Position numbers and translations under genes: made by a program. A DNA stretch of 64,000 bases from Gammaproteobacteria bacterium (GTDB lineage Bacteria; Pseudomonadota; Gammaproteobacteria; JAJFJF01): positions 1 to 64,000 of the forward strand of contig JAJFJF010000024.1 of assembly GCA_021774255.1 (NCBI GenBank), in the 5' to 3' direction. The notes beneath the pieces were generated by a model. The model ran no database searches. It saw only the letters and a program-made list of their open reading frames with translations, and was not told the DNA's origin. Every line of letters begins with the position of its first letter. The first letter of the stretch is position 1. Positions 30,057 through 37,941 of the stretch are shown in pieces.

Positions 30057-30614
30057 ATGAGTTGGTTAAAAATATTCGATGAAAACAAACCGGAAGCACA
30101 GGTCGAATTTCTTCAAGATGCCGATAAAATTTCGCAACGCCTGCATGAAGTTGGCGTTTGCTTCGAGCGCTGGCCAGTGGATAAGGCGATCGCCAATACC
30201 GCTTCACCTGCTGAACTTCTCAACGCCTATCAGGAAAAAATTGACCAATCGAAAAAAGAGAAAAAATTTATTGCTGTCGATGTGTTTAGGCTGAACTCTT
30301 TCACACCTGATCCCGATCAAGAACGAGGAAAATTATTAGAAGAGCACATTAACCCCAAATCAGGGCTGTGTTTTTTTGTCGCGGGCACGGGTATTTTTTA
30401 TCTGCACACTGACAAAAAAGTGTATGTGGTTTATTGCCAATCTGGCGACGTGATCAGCTTGCCGGCCGGCATGCCGCATTGGTTTGATATGGGGCCAACG
30501 CCTCACTTTACCTGTCTTCGTTTTTTTAACAGCCCGCATGGCTGGGAAACTTATTACACGGAAAGCGATATCGCTAACACATTCCCCAAATACGAAACAC
30601 TTGTCGCGCCATAA
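30057..30614 (+). CDS. Acireductone dioxygenase-like cupin lacking two metal ligands
   Basis: The 185-residue protein aligns along its length with acireductone dioxygenase (methionine salvage): FFVAGTGIFYLH, SGDVISLPAGMPHWFDMG, and LRFFNSPHGWETYYT. The family binds Fe or Ni through His96, His98, Glu102 and His140. Here the first and last His are kept with exactly the right spacing (44 residues), but the site that should read EHTHxxxE reads EHINPKSG, so His98 is Asn and Glu102 is Gly. No mtn genes are nearby. It has a good ribosome binding site (AGAGGTG). Catalysis as a normal dioxygenase is doubtful. Confidence 0.85.
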   Translation: MSWLKIFDENKPEAQVEFLQDADKISQRLHEVGVCFERWPVDKAIANTASPAELLNAYQEKIDQSKKEKKFIAVDVFRLNSFTPDPDQERGKLLEEHINPKSGLCFFVAGTGIFYLHTDKKVYVVYCQSGDVISLPAGMPHWFDMGPTPHFTCLRFFNSPHGWETYYTESDIANTFPKYETLVAP

Positions 30615-30671
30615 TCATTTCATCATGGCACGACAAGCTATCTTAACAGGGTGTTTTATAACCCTCGCTTA

Positions 30672-31640
30672 TTAAAGTAGCGCGTCTTCTCCCAAGCCTT
30701 TATCTTTAAATACCTTACGCAGCATTTTAATCGTTTCAATTTGGATCTGACGCACACGTTCCCGCGTTAAGCCAATCACGCGACCGGTTTCTTCAAGCGT
30801 TAGCACTTCATTACCATATAAGCCAAAGCGGTGTATCAACACATCACGTTGTTTTTCACCTAATAAGTCAAGGCAATCTTCAATGTGGCGGTTAACGTGG
30901 TCACGCTGCACTCTATCCACAGACGCTTCTGCTGTTTTATCTGGAAACTTTTCTAAAAAAGGTTTGTCGTTATTTTTATCGGCTGTGGCATCAAAGCAAC
31001 TGATACTGTCATTCAGATGAAATATCGCTTCAACATTTTTAACAGGTTGATCGACGGCCTCTGCTATTTCTTTATAATTAGGTGCGCGCCCTAACGTACG
31101 TGTTAATTCACGCGATGTGCGTTGGTAGCTGTTAATTTGTTTTTGCAAATGGATAGGCACACGAATGGTACGATTTTGATTCATGATGCTGCGTTCGATG
31201 TTTTGTTTAATCCACCATACCGCATACGTTGAAAAACGAAAGCCACGTTCTGGGTCAAACTTTTCAACCGCGCGGATCAACCCCAAATTGCCTTCCGCAA
31301 TTAAATCGGCTAACGGCATGCCGCTGCAAATATAGCGACGTGCAATTTTCACCACCAAACGCAAATTAGCTTCGATCATACTCTTGCGTGCAGCTTCATC
31401 ACCTTTTAATACTTTGCGGCCCAGCTCCACTTCTTGTTCAGCAGTGAGTAATTCAGCAAAGCCCACTTCGCTAAGATAAATTTCAGTGGCGGTACGCTCT
31501 TTGCTTTCTTCTTTCTCAACAACTTCTTCTTGTTTATCTTCAACTGACGATAACGCAGCTTCTTGTGCGGCAGCGTCAAATTCGATAGGGGGCATTTGGT
31601 TTTGCGATTCGGGGGTATTGTTTGTTGCGTCCTGCATCAT
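30672..31640 (-). CDS. rpoS: RNA polymerase sigma factor RpoS
   Basis: The stationary-phase/general stress sigma factor. Region 1.2 (TEIYLSEVGFAELLTAEQEVELGRKV), region 2 (NLRLVVKIARRY ... LIAEGNLGLIRAVEKFDPERGFRFSTYAVWWIKQNIERSIMNQ), region 3 and region 4 with the helix-turn-helix LTLEETGRVIGLTRERVRQIQ. The 322-residue length, the Gln-rich acidic N-terminus without a long region 1.1, and fdxA next door point to RpoS rather than RpoD or RpoH. It is transcribed away from fdxA. Confidence 0.95.
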   Translation of the reverse strand: MMQDATNNTPESQNQMPPIEFDAAAQEAALSSVEDKQEEVVEKEESKERTATEIYLSEVGFAELLTAEQEVELGRKVLKGDEAARKSMIEANLRLVVKIARRYICSGMPLADLIAEGNLGLIRAVEKFDPERGFRFSTYAVWWIKQNIERSIMNQNRTIRVPIHLQKQINSYQRTSRELTRTLGRAPNYKEIAEAVDQPVKNVEAIFHLNDSISCFDATADKNNDKPFLEKFPDKTAEASVDRVQRDHVNRHIEDCLDLLGEKQRDVLIHRFGLYGNEVLTLEETGRVIGLTRERVRQIQIETIKMLRKVFKDKGLGEDALL

Positions 31641-31961
31641 GATTTCCTTCCTTGGTGATTGTGAATTAATGTTGTTTCATCCTTGTGGTGGGCACCTGCC
31701 CATCCAGTGACAAGCATGATAAATAAAAGCAAATTCAAAGTCTTGCGCCTTTTCAGCGTTAACGTGTAGGAGATCGCCTAAACCTGTGCCAGTTTATGGC
31801 TATTTTTGACTCAAAACGAAACATATTAACTCACCCAGAGCGAAAACTGCTCTCTACCGCATCCTTTCACCTCAGCATCTGGTAGATCTTCATTTATTTG
31901 TTAGAATATTTTACGAATAAATAAATTAAGCGTTCGCGCGCGCCAGGCTTTCATTAAATTC

Positions 31962-31988
31962 TCCCTCTCCCCTCCAAGGGGAGAGGGA
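31962..31988. repeat. CT/GA-rich hairpin repeat
   Basis: A perfect 11-bp stem TCCCTCTCCCC (31962-31972) / GGGGAGAGGGA (31978-31988) with loop TCCAA. The half AAGGGGAGAGGGAATAATC (31976-31994) recurs with one change at 39717-39735, so this belongs to a dispersed repeat family. It lies in the 391-bp rpoS-fdxA gap, which holds no other gene; rpoS promoter elements must be at 31641-31900. Confidence 0.7.
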
Positions 31989-32031
31989 ATAATCGCTAGG
32001 GTAAGCACGCTTGCTAGAGGGAGACTGAATC

Positions 32032-32355
32032 ATGACCTTTGCTGTGACCGACAATTGCATTCGCTGCCGCTACACCGACTGTGTGGAAGTCTGCCCAGTA
32101 GACTGCTTCCACGTGGGGCCTAACTTTATGGTGATTGATCCTGAAGAATGTATCGATTGCTCTTTATGTGAACCCGAGTGCCCCGCTAACGCGATTTACT
32201 CCGAAGACGACTTACCGCCTGAGCAACAACAGTTTCTTGAGCTCAATGCCGAGCTTGCAAAAAAATGGCCCGTGCAAACCGTGAGTGAAGGCCCGTTGCC
32301 GGATGCCGAAGAATGGGATGGCGTAAAAGATAAACTACAATACCTTGAGAAATAG
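32032..32355 (+). CDS. fdxA: 7Fe ferredoxin FdxA
   Basis: An electron carrier with one 3Fe-4S and one 4Fe-4S cluster. The N-terminus [20 protein letters not shown] and the second motif [12 protein letters not shown] carry the cluster cysteines in Azotobacter-type FdI spacing. The 107-residue length and the C-terminal tail are typical. Next to rpoS as in Pseudomonas, though the strands differ here. A VOC gene follows by 17 bases. Confidence 0.96.
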   Translation: MTFAVTDNCIRCRYTDCVEVCPVDCFHVGPNFMVIDPEECIDCSLCEPECPANAIYSEDDLPPEQQQFLELNAELAKKWPVQTVSEGPLPDAEEWDGVKDKLQYLEK

Positions 32356-32372
32356 ACAACTAAGGCAGTCTT

Positions 32373-32831
32373 ATGGAAAACAATACATCTAAACTCGTCG
32401 GCATCAATCATATTGCCTTAGAAGTCGGCAATGTTGATGAGGCGCTTGATTTTTACGGCCAAATTTTTTCATTTGAACTGCGCGGCCGCCATGGCAGCAT
32501 GGCGTTTATTGATCTGGGCGATCAATTTATTGCCCTTGCCGAAGGCCGCACCCAGACGCCTGATGAAGGCCGGCATTTTGGGTTAGTGGTTGAAAGCAAA
32601 GACGCTGTGTGCAAGCGCCTTGCTGAGCTGAATATTGATCTCATTCCTAATTTACCCGAAGGGTTTTTAGATTTTCTCGATCCTTGGGGCAATCATATTC
32701 AAATTGTCGAATACGGCACGATTCAGTTCACCAAAACCCCTGCCGTTTTAAACGCCATGGGGCTTGGTCACCTTAAAAAATCCCCGGACGCCGAAGAAGA
32801 GTTGCGCGAAAAAGGCATGTGGTCTGAATAA
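32373..32831 (+). CDS. VOC/glyoxalase-family protein
   Basis: A 152-residue vicinal-oxygen-chelate fold protein with two beta-alpha-beta-beta-beta modules: GINHIALEVGNVDEALDFYG and HFGLVVESKDAVCKRLAE. Candidate metal ligands are the His in NHIAL, the Glu in IALAEG, the His in RHFGL and the Glu in QIVEYG. LDPWGNHIQIVEYG is a common ending of the second module. Substrate unknown. Likely co-transcribed with fdxA. Confidence 0.88.
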   Translation: MENNTSKLVGINHIALEVGNVDEALDFYGQIFSFELRGRHGSMAFIDLGDQFIALAEGRTQTPDEGRHFGLVVESKDAVCKRLAELNIDLIPNLPEGFLDFLDPWGNHIQIVEYGTIQFTKTPAVLNAMGLGHLKKSPDAEEELREKGMWSE

Positions 32832-33079
32832 CGTGCTCACGTAAACAGCCGGCAGAGGTGTTTCAGCACCCACCCCTATTTTTCTGCTCCAACGGCATTG
32901 TCTGTTTCTTGTGGCACAACAACTTGATGCATGATTCATTGCTCACTTTAGCGGGCTTTGAACCACTATTCTCACCCCTGTAAAAAACATCGTTTAATTT
33001 AAGTATTTTTTTGTAACGACTGAAAAAAAACCAGGCAGCCTTTTGCCTCACTCACTTCAACCTTTCTCTCCTCCCTTGG

Positions 33080-33529
33080 CTAGGCCATGCTAACAGCATC
33101 TGTACCCGCGGCGGCGGCTTTCTTCTTTTTCTGTTCCAGCCGATTCTTCTCGAGCGAATGAGCGAACGGAAAACAACAGCAAACTTGCGCTAGATCGTGA
33201 ACACAGTCAAGCGTAGAACAGCAACCAAAACAAGAAATCAGCAAGTAGCACGTATAAACCGCCAGCAGGAAAATACCCACCGCAAGAGTACCCGCATGGC
33301 GCTCGATCAGGAGGATCCAATATCCCCACCAAAAAAGCACCATCATCCAATGCAGGAAAAAGAAGTTGAGTTCCTGACGCCCTTCAACAGTAAACCCTGC
33401 GACAAGCATCTGCGGAAGCTCAGGTTTACCATCGCCGGCACCTGCTTCGAGATCCGCATCAGCGGCGTTCACATTGCCCCTAGCCGTGCCCCGCATAAGC
33501 GGATCCGTTTCTTTGCCCTGAGTCGCCAT
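33080..33529 (-). CDS. Orphan Cys-rich membrane protein, paralog of the gene at 35540
   Basis: Not a family I recognise. The 149-residue protein has a polar N-terminus containing GKETDPLMRG and GNVNAADADLEAG, then two or three membrane helices (about 53-73, 83-108) and a Cys-rich stretch CFGCCSTLDC ... CCCF, ending in a basic tail EKNRLEQKKKK. The N-terminal motifs GNVNxxDADLEAG and ETDxL recur in the protein at 35540-35893, and the leaders of both genes are near copies. It carries the GTTAC-class motif. Membrane location is clear; function is unknown. Confidence 0.75.
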   Translation of the reverse strand: MATQGKETDPLMRGTARGNVNAADADLEAGAGDGKPELPQMLVAGFTVEGRQELNFFFLHWMMVLFWWGYWILLIERHAGTLAVGIFLLAVYTCYLLISCFGCCSTLDCVHDLAQVCCCFPFAHSLEKNRLEQKKKKAAAAGTDAVSMA

Positions 33530-33540
33530 CTGGTTAAGTA

Positions 33541-33833
33541 CGTGTCTTTATTTGTGTGTTTTTTCCTTAGTTGTTTTGTATCAACAATCTGTCTTTATAT
33601 ATGGCGTAACCACTTGGTGTACGTTAGAGAGCAAAAGGTCTGTATAAAGTGTTTTTTAAATGCCGCTTTGCAAAAACTGAAAATCTTTTTGCAGGGCGCC
33701 GCACGGCAATCTTTTGTTTTTATTGAAAATAAAAAATGATTTTCGAAAGCGCTGTACGATGCAGTGACTGTTACTTTTAAAAAAAGCTCTGAAAGATGAC
33801 ACGCGCGCCTGCAGTAGTAATTACGGCATTTGA
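33541..33833 (-). repeat. Duplicated leader, copy 1
   Basis: About 290 bases upstream of the membrane protein gene at 33080 match 35904-36196 upstream of its paralog. The 68 bases at 33569-33636 are identical to 35933-36000; the rest carries scattered substitutions and small indels. The identical core contains the GTTAC-class motif and a short stem TTGTT/AACAA near the start codon. The remainder of this gene-free stretch up to 34020 shows nothing else I can name. Confidence 0.85.
33596..33626 (-). promoter_or_regulatory. GTTAC-class promoter motif, site 2
   Basis: On the minus strand: TAACGTAC, eight bases, then GTTACGCCATATATA. The GTTAC lies 81 bases from the start codon at 33529. Identical to site 3. 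Confidence 0.65.
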
Positions 33834-34022
33834 AACGCTCTTGAGTACTTAGCAATAAAAAAAATCTAAATGAAACCATAAAATACTACGCGAAAAAGCA
33901 CGTAATTTAGACAATCACTTCAAGGAGTTTATTTGTGGAGACTCAGCTTTCCTTGAGTAAGCCATTTTCAAGAATCACTATAACTATTTGTATTATATAG
34001 ATTTTTAAGAATTTCCATTTAT

Positions 34023-34102
34023 TAGTAATGCGATACTATTTTTTGAATGAAAATTAGTATTGCATTACTATTTTTTTCATCTAAAATAGTAATGCAATAC
34101 TA
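34023..34102 (+). promoter_or_regulatory. Three 16-bp operator-like near-palindromes at 32-bp spacing
   Basis: TAGTAATGCGATACTA at 34023-34038, TAGTATTGCATTACTA at 34055-34070 (reverse complement of the third site), and TAGTAATGCAATACTA at 34087-34102. Starts are exactly 32 bases apart, about three helical turns, so all face the same side of the DNA. The last site ends 15 bases before the ATPase ATG. Most likely binding sites for an autoregulator, possibly the ATPase itself. Confidence 0.75.
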
Positions 34103-34117
34103 AATAATTCATCTGTC

Positions 34118-35350
34118 ATGCTAGACTCATTTTATCAACTCAGCCAGACATTCTTGGAGATAAAAAGCCAAGATTATCGGCGCTACTTTATCCAAAGCAC
34201 GCCTTTGAAACATCGCTTTTCTATTTTGGTCGGCCAAAGAGGGGTAGGCAAAACAACAACACTTGTGCAGTATCTACTTGACCACTGTCAGCAAGATTTA
34301 CAAAGCCAGAAAATCTTATATGTACCGACAGATCATTTTTTAGTTGGGAATGCGACCTTATATGATATTGCCGAACAATTCATGAACGCAGGCGGCTCTC
34401 TTCTGGCGTTTGATGAGATCCATAAATATTCAGGCTGGTCGCAAGAATTAAAAAGTATCTACGATACGATGCCAGCACTCACCATTATAGCCTCTGGAAG
34501 CTCTGCCTTAGAAATACACAAAGGGAGCCACGATCTCAGTCGCCGAGCCATTACATACTCTATACGTGGCTTGTCTTTTCGAGAGTATCTTGAATTAGTG
34601 CTTAATGTTTCACTGCCTGCTTATACGCTAGCAGAAATACTGTCCGATCATGCTTCGTTTGCGTCGACGATTCTCAAAAAGCTTCAGGAACAAAATACTA
34701 AAGTACTCTTGCAATTTTCTGAATACCTGCAATCAGGGTACTACCCTTATTTCCTAGAAGTTGCAGATAAACAAGTTTATACCACACTCTTAGAGCAAAA
34801 TATTCATACCACTATTGAAGCAGATCTCACTGCTATTTACCCTTCGCTAACAGGCAGTAGCGTCAAAAAAATAAAACAGCTTCTTGCTTTTATTGCAAGT
34901 GCTGTACCTTTTACACCGCATTGGCGAAAAATAAAAAACATACTTGAAATAGGCGATGAACGCACTTTAAAAACTTATTTTAAATACCTTGAAGATGCTG
35001 AACTTATAAAAACACTTATAAAATCAACTCATAAACTTAACCGACTTGAAACACCTGAAAAAATCTACCTCAATAATACTAATCAACTACATGCTATCAC
35101 CCCGCATGATAAAAATGATGGCACGATTCGTGAAACTTTTTTCTTAAATATGCTAAGCAGTACTCATGACGTTACTTTACCTCAGACAGGCGATTTTTTA
35201 ATCGATCAACAATACACATTTGAAGTAGGTGGCCATAAAAAAAGCTTTGAACAAATTAAAACAGAAAATCACCCTTACCTTGCTTGCGATGGCATTGAAA
35301 AAGGGATCGGAAATAAAATTCCTTTGTGGTTATTTGGTTTTCTTTACTGA
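34118..35350 (+). CDS. AAA_14/DUF4143-type ATPase, paralog of the gene at 46238
   Basis: A 410-residue P-loop ATPase: Walker A GQRGVGKTT (residues 39-47), Walker B LLAFDEIHKY (about 95), sensor IIASGSSALE, then SRRAITYSIRGLSFREYLEL, typical of the AAA_14 family whose C-terminal part is DUF4143. The C-terminal third has a winged-helix-like segment and a nuclease-like end FEVGGHKKSFEQIK with IPLWLFGFLY. Substrate unknown. No ribosome binding site is evident; three operator-like repeats precede it. It lies between the two duplicated-leader genes and resembles the ATPase at 46238 along its whole length. Confidence 0.85.
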   Translation: MLDSFYQLSQTFLEIKSQDYRRYFIQSTPLKHRFSILVGQRGVGKTTTLVQYLLDHCQQDLQSQKILYVPTDHFLVGNATLYDIAEQFMNAGGSLLAFDEIHKYSGWSQELKSIYDTMPALTIIASGSSALEIHKGSHDLSRRAITYSIRGLSFREYLELVLNVSLPAYTLAEILSDHASFASTILKKLQEQNTKVLLQFSEYLQSGYYPYFLEVADKQVYTTLLEQNIHTTIEADLTAIYPSLTGSSVKKIKQLLAFIASAVPFTPHWRKIKNILEIGDERTLKTYFKYLEDAELIKTLIKSTHKLNRLETPEKIYLNNTNQLHAITPHDKNDGTIRETFFLNMLSSTHDVTLPQTGDFLIDQQYTFEVGGHKKSFEQIKTENHPYLACDGIEKGIGNKIPLWLFGFLY

Positions 35351-35539
35351 TTACTCTGCCCTGTTGTGAACAGTGCAAGACTCTTGCTCTGACAGGGATG
35401 ACAATGATCTCCAAGACTTTTAAGTGCACCTCCATTACGATGAAGCCATAAAATAACAGCGTTTAATTTTTGTATTTTTTTTTTATTCTCGCTAAAAAAG
35501 TTGAAAGGTGAGTGGTTGCGCTAACCGGTTCTTGCTCTC

Positions 35540-35893
35540 CTACGCCGGCCGGCAGCAACCCCGAACACAACCCAAAATACAAACATAACAGAGCCAAATA
35601 ATTAAAACAGCCCCCCCTATAACCGTGGGGGCGTAAGCGAAGATCTGCCCGACCCTCCGGAGAGAGTATACACTCAACAAGATCATCGCTATACCTGTTA
35701 ACCACATCTGGAGAGTAAGTAGAGTAAGTACTATCAGGTAAATGATCTGGCACCCCTCACGGGAAGTTCCCAGAACCTTTTTCTCAGGTAGACCCGCTTC
35801 GAGATCCGCATCAGTGGTGTTCACATTGCCGCCCGCGGCAACATCACCAAGCAAGTAGTCCGTCTCTTCGCCCTTCTTCGCGTTACCCGCCAT
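35540..35893 (-). CDS. Orphan small membrane protein, paralog of the gene at 33080
   Basis: A 117-residue protein with GEETDYLLGD and GNVNTTDADLEAG near the N-terminus, two predicted helices (about 48-72 and 87-108) and a Cys cluster CYVCILGCVRGCC at the end. The N-terminal motifs match the protein at 33080-33529, but the membrane parts have diverged and this one is shorter. Its leader is a near copy of the other gene's leader. Unknown function; the shared N-terminus may be a sorting or interaction tag (inference). Confidence 0.75.
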   Translation of the reverse strand: MAGNAKKGEETDYLLGDVAAGGNVNTTDADLEAGLPEKKVLGTSREGCQIIYLIVLTLLTLQMWLTGIAMILLSVYSLRRVGQIFAYAPTVIGGAVLIIWLCYVCILGCVRGCCRPA

Positions 35894-35903
35894 GTTGTTG
35901 GAT

Positions 35904-36196
35904 GCGTGTTTTTGTCTGTGTGTTTTTTCGTCAGTTGTTTTGTATCAACAATCTGTCTTTATATATGGCGTAACCACTTGGTGTACGTTAGAGAGCAAAA
36001 CGCATGTATAAAGTGTTTTTCAAATGCCGCTTTGCAAAAAAATGAAGATGTTTTTGCTGGGTCCCACGCGGCAATCTTTTGTTTTTATTGAAAATAAAAA
36101 ATGATTTTTAAAAGCATTGCACGATGTGTTGAGTGTTATTTTTATAAAAAGCACAGAAAAATAGCACGTGCGTCTGCAGTAGTAATTACGGCATTT
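35904..36196 (-). repeat. Duplicated leader, copy 2
   Basis: Near copy of 33541-33833, including 68 identical bases (35933-36000). It covers the promoter and 5' untranslated region of the gene at 35540. The next stretch to 36319 is AT-rich and shows no gene. Confidence 0.85.
35960..35990 (-). promoter_or_regulatory. GTTAC-class promoter motif, site 3
   Basis: Minus strand TAACGTAC, eight bases, GTTACGCCATATATA; 81 bases from the start codon at 35893, the same distance as site 2. Confidence 0.65.
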
Positions 36197-36319
36197 TCTG
36201 CCTTTTACTAAAATGGATGCCCTCTTTAACACTGACCGTCTATTTTAAAGATTCATCGATGAATACTCTACGCAAGCAACAGGAAGTATCGCCTTAACCT
36301 ACTGATATTATTATAGATA

Positions 36320-36350
36320 AAATATACACCTTAATGTTACGCTATATAGG
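36320..36350 (+). promoter_or_regulatory. GTTAC-class promoter motif, site 4
   Basis: AAATATAC, eight bases, then GTTACGCTATATAGG, followed by GAGAGGC. The GTTAC lies 60 bases before the ATG at 36396. The GAGAGGC that follows is also found after site 5. Confidence 0.6.
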
Positions 36351-36395
36351 GAGAGGCTTTACTCTTTTTTGAAAACCAATACCTGCTCTGCCCCC

Positions 36396-36839
36396 ATGTC
36401 AGCAAGCCAAAGCCCTAACCCTTTTGATGGCAAGGTGCGGACGCACATGGATTCTCCTACCACTCGGAGCGATTTCCTGCGTGCTGTAGACTCAACACTC
36501 TCAGAACTCTACGAAATCACTGGGCACCCAACAGCAAACACCGGCAATGGCGACCCACTCATGCCCTTTTTAGCAGCATGCCAAAAACTACGAGGTTCAG
36601 GAAAAGAAGAACCAGGAACACAGATTGACAACGACGACTCGCTCCTACTGCTCATGGGAGCTATCCACGGTTACACTTTTGACCGCGACACCTTCACACC
36701 GGCCCAGTTTGTTGAGACATTGCAAAACTGGAAAAAGACAGCAGATACCTGCGGCGCTCAGCCGATTAGCACTCTCTGCCAGACCGCAATCACCACCGCG
36801 AGCGGCCGGCTTTTTGCGCACCTCAACAACGCCCACTAG
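36396..36839 (+). CDS. Orphan soluble protein
   Basis: A 147-residue protein I do not recognise, with no signal peptide or membrane helix. It is Thr/Asn/Asp-rich with helical segments such as RSDFLRAVDSTLSELYEI and SLLLLMGAIHGYTF. I prefer the ATG at 36396; a TTG at 36369 would add nine residues. It follows a GTTAC-class motif, like its neighbours in this island. The gene is GC-richer than its flanks, which suggests it is real coding sequence. Confidence 0.55.
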   Translation: MSASQSPNPFDGKVRTHMDSPTTRSDFLRAVDSTLSELYEITGHPTANTGNGDPLMPFLAACQKLRGSGKEEPGTQIDNDDSLLLLMGAIHGYTFDRDTFTPAQFVETLQNWKKTADTCGAQPISTLCQTAITTASGRLFAHLNNAH

Positions 36840-37051
36840 AAACAATACTCGTCGATAACCTACCACCGAAAATAGCAGTACAAACAGCGTTGCAAGCAAC
36901 GAAACCTGAATATCCAGCATAAAAAGAAGAGAAGGTGTATTAAAAAAAAATAAAAATAAAACAATATTTAATTAAAGATCATAATTTTTCAATAACTTAT
37001 ATAATTTAATTTTCCTCTGTTACTAAAACCCCCTTAAAATAGTTATCTAAA

Positions 37052-37082
37052 AAACTTACACGTGAATGTTACACCATATATA
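37052..37082 (+). promoter_or_regulatory. GTTAC-class promoter motif, site 5
   Basis: AAACTTAC, eight bases, then GTTACACCATATATA, followed by GAGAGGC. The GTTAC is 109 bases before the ATG at 37177. Best match to the consensus. The rest of the 337-bp gap 36840-37176 is AT-rich with no gene seen. Confidence 0.65.
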
Positions 37083-37176
37083 GAGAGGCGGAACACGATT
37101 AGAAAATTCGCACTACTTTTGCAAGAGAAAGCAAAGAATAAACAAAGCAAGCACAACACACCAAAGCAAGACGATC

Positions 37177-37941
37177 ATGGCTTTTACTGATCTTCCTGAG
37201 TACATCTGTCCCTATGGCGCAGACACGGGAGCCTTTCAGGGCAAGGAAAGCTGGCTGTACGGCCCCAACGGAAAGCGTCACTACGAGAAGCACTGTGACG
37301 AGTTCCGCCTGCCTAGCGGCCGCTACATCTCGTGTGAGGAGTACCTGGCTATCGCCTGCCTCATCAAGGAGCGCCCGCTCGAGGGCACCCTCCACTGGGT
37401 GGGCGCGGACAACCGCGACTACTTCTGGCATCCCCCGACGGGGATCCTGGTGGTCGTCGCGGGGGTTACTCCCATCACGATGTTCCGCGCCCAGCCCATG
37501 CGGGTCCTGCGCAAGCTCAGCCACCTTGTTGCGAGCAACCCAGAGATGCTCTGCTATCTCTGGGAGAACAACGGAACCACCACCGGCACGTTGCAGGAGT
37601 ACCTCAATGCCTACTGGCAGCGCATCCAGCAGCAGCACCCTGGCCAGCCCCATTGGCAGGACGAGGTGTTCGACGTCATGGACATCGATGACAACGACGA
37701 GGAGATATTTGATCTCATGGACATCGAGATCGAGAAGCTTGAGGACGTGATGGATGTGGATCAGGCACCTCCGGTGCAGCCGTTTGCCGAGATGCAGGCG
37801 CCGCTGGCTTATTCCCCCCAGCAGGCACAGGTGCTGCACATCCTGGAGGATCAGGCGGCCATGGCGCGGCACCAGGCGGAGGTGATGTACTTGATCCTCC
37901 TCCAGCAGCAGTCCCAGGGCGCTGCCGTTGTGGCTCACTAA
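37177..37941 (+). CDS. Orphan GC-rich gene with acidic MD repeats
   Basis: A 254-residue protein of unknown family. The N-terminal part (1-150) is globular with PEYICPYGADTGAFQGKESW and TLHWVGADNRDYFWHPPTG. Residues about 165-195 hold three acidic repeats, VFDVMDIDD, IFDLMDIEI and LEDVMDVDQ, followed by a Gln-rich helical tail. No signal peptide. Codon third positions are almost all G or C (CTC, GAG, GCC, CAG), unlike any neighbour, in an AT-rich island. This suggests recent acquisition from a GC-rich source. A GTTAC-class motif lies upstream. Confidence 0.75.
   Translation: MAFTDLPEYICPYGADTGAFQGKESWLYGPNGKRHYEKHCDEFRLPSGRYISCEEYLAIACLIKERPLEGTLHWVGADNRDYFWHPPTGILVVVAGVTPITMFRAQPMRVLRKLSHLVASNPEMLCYLWENNGTTTGTLQEYLNAYWQRIQQQHPGQPHWQDEVFDVMDIDDNDEEIFDLMDIEIEKLEDVMDVDQAPPVQPFAEMQAPLAYSPQQAQVLHILEDQAAMARHQAEVMYLILLQQQSQGAAVVAH

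Noticed and set aside
33197-33739. Plus-strand frame of 180 codons opposite the membrane protein gene at 33080
   Set aside because: It runs through the antisense of a coding region and the duplicated leader; the minus-strand protein has a paralog at 35540 while this one does not hold its frame there.
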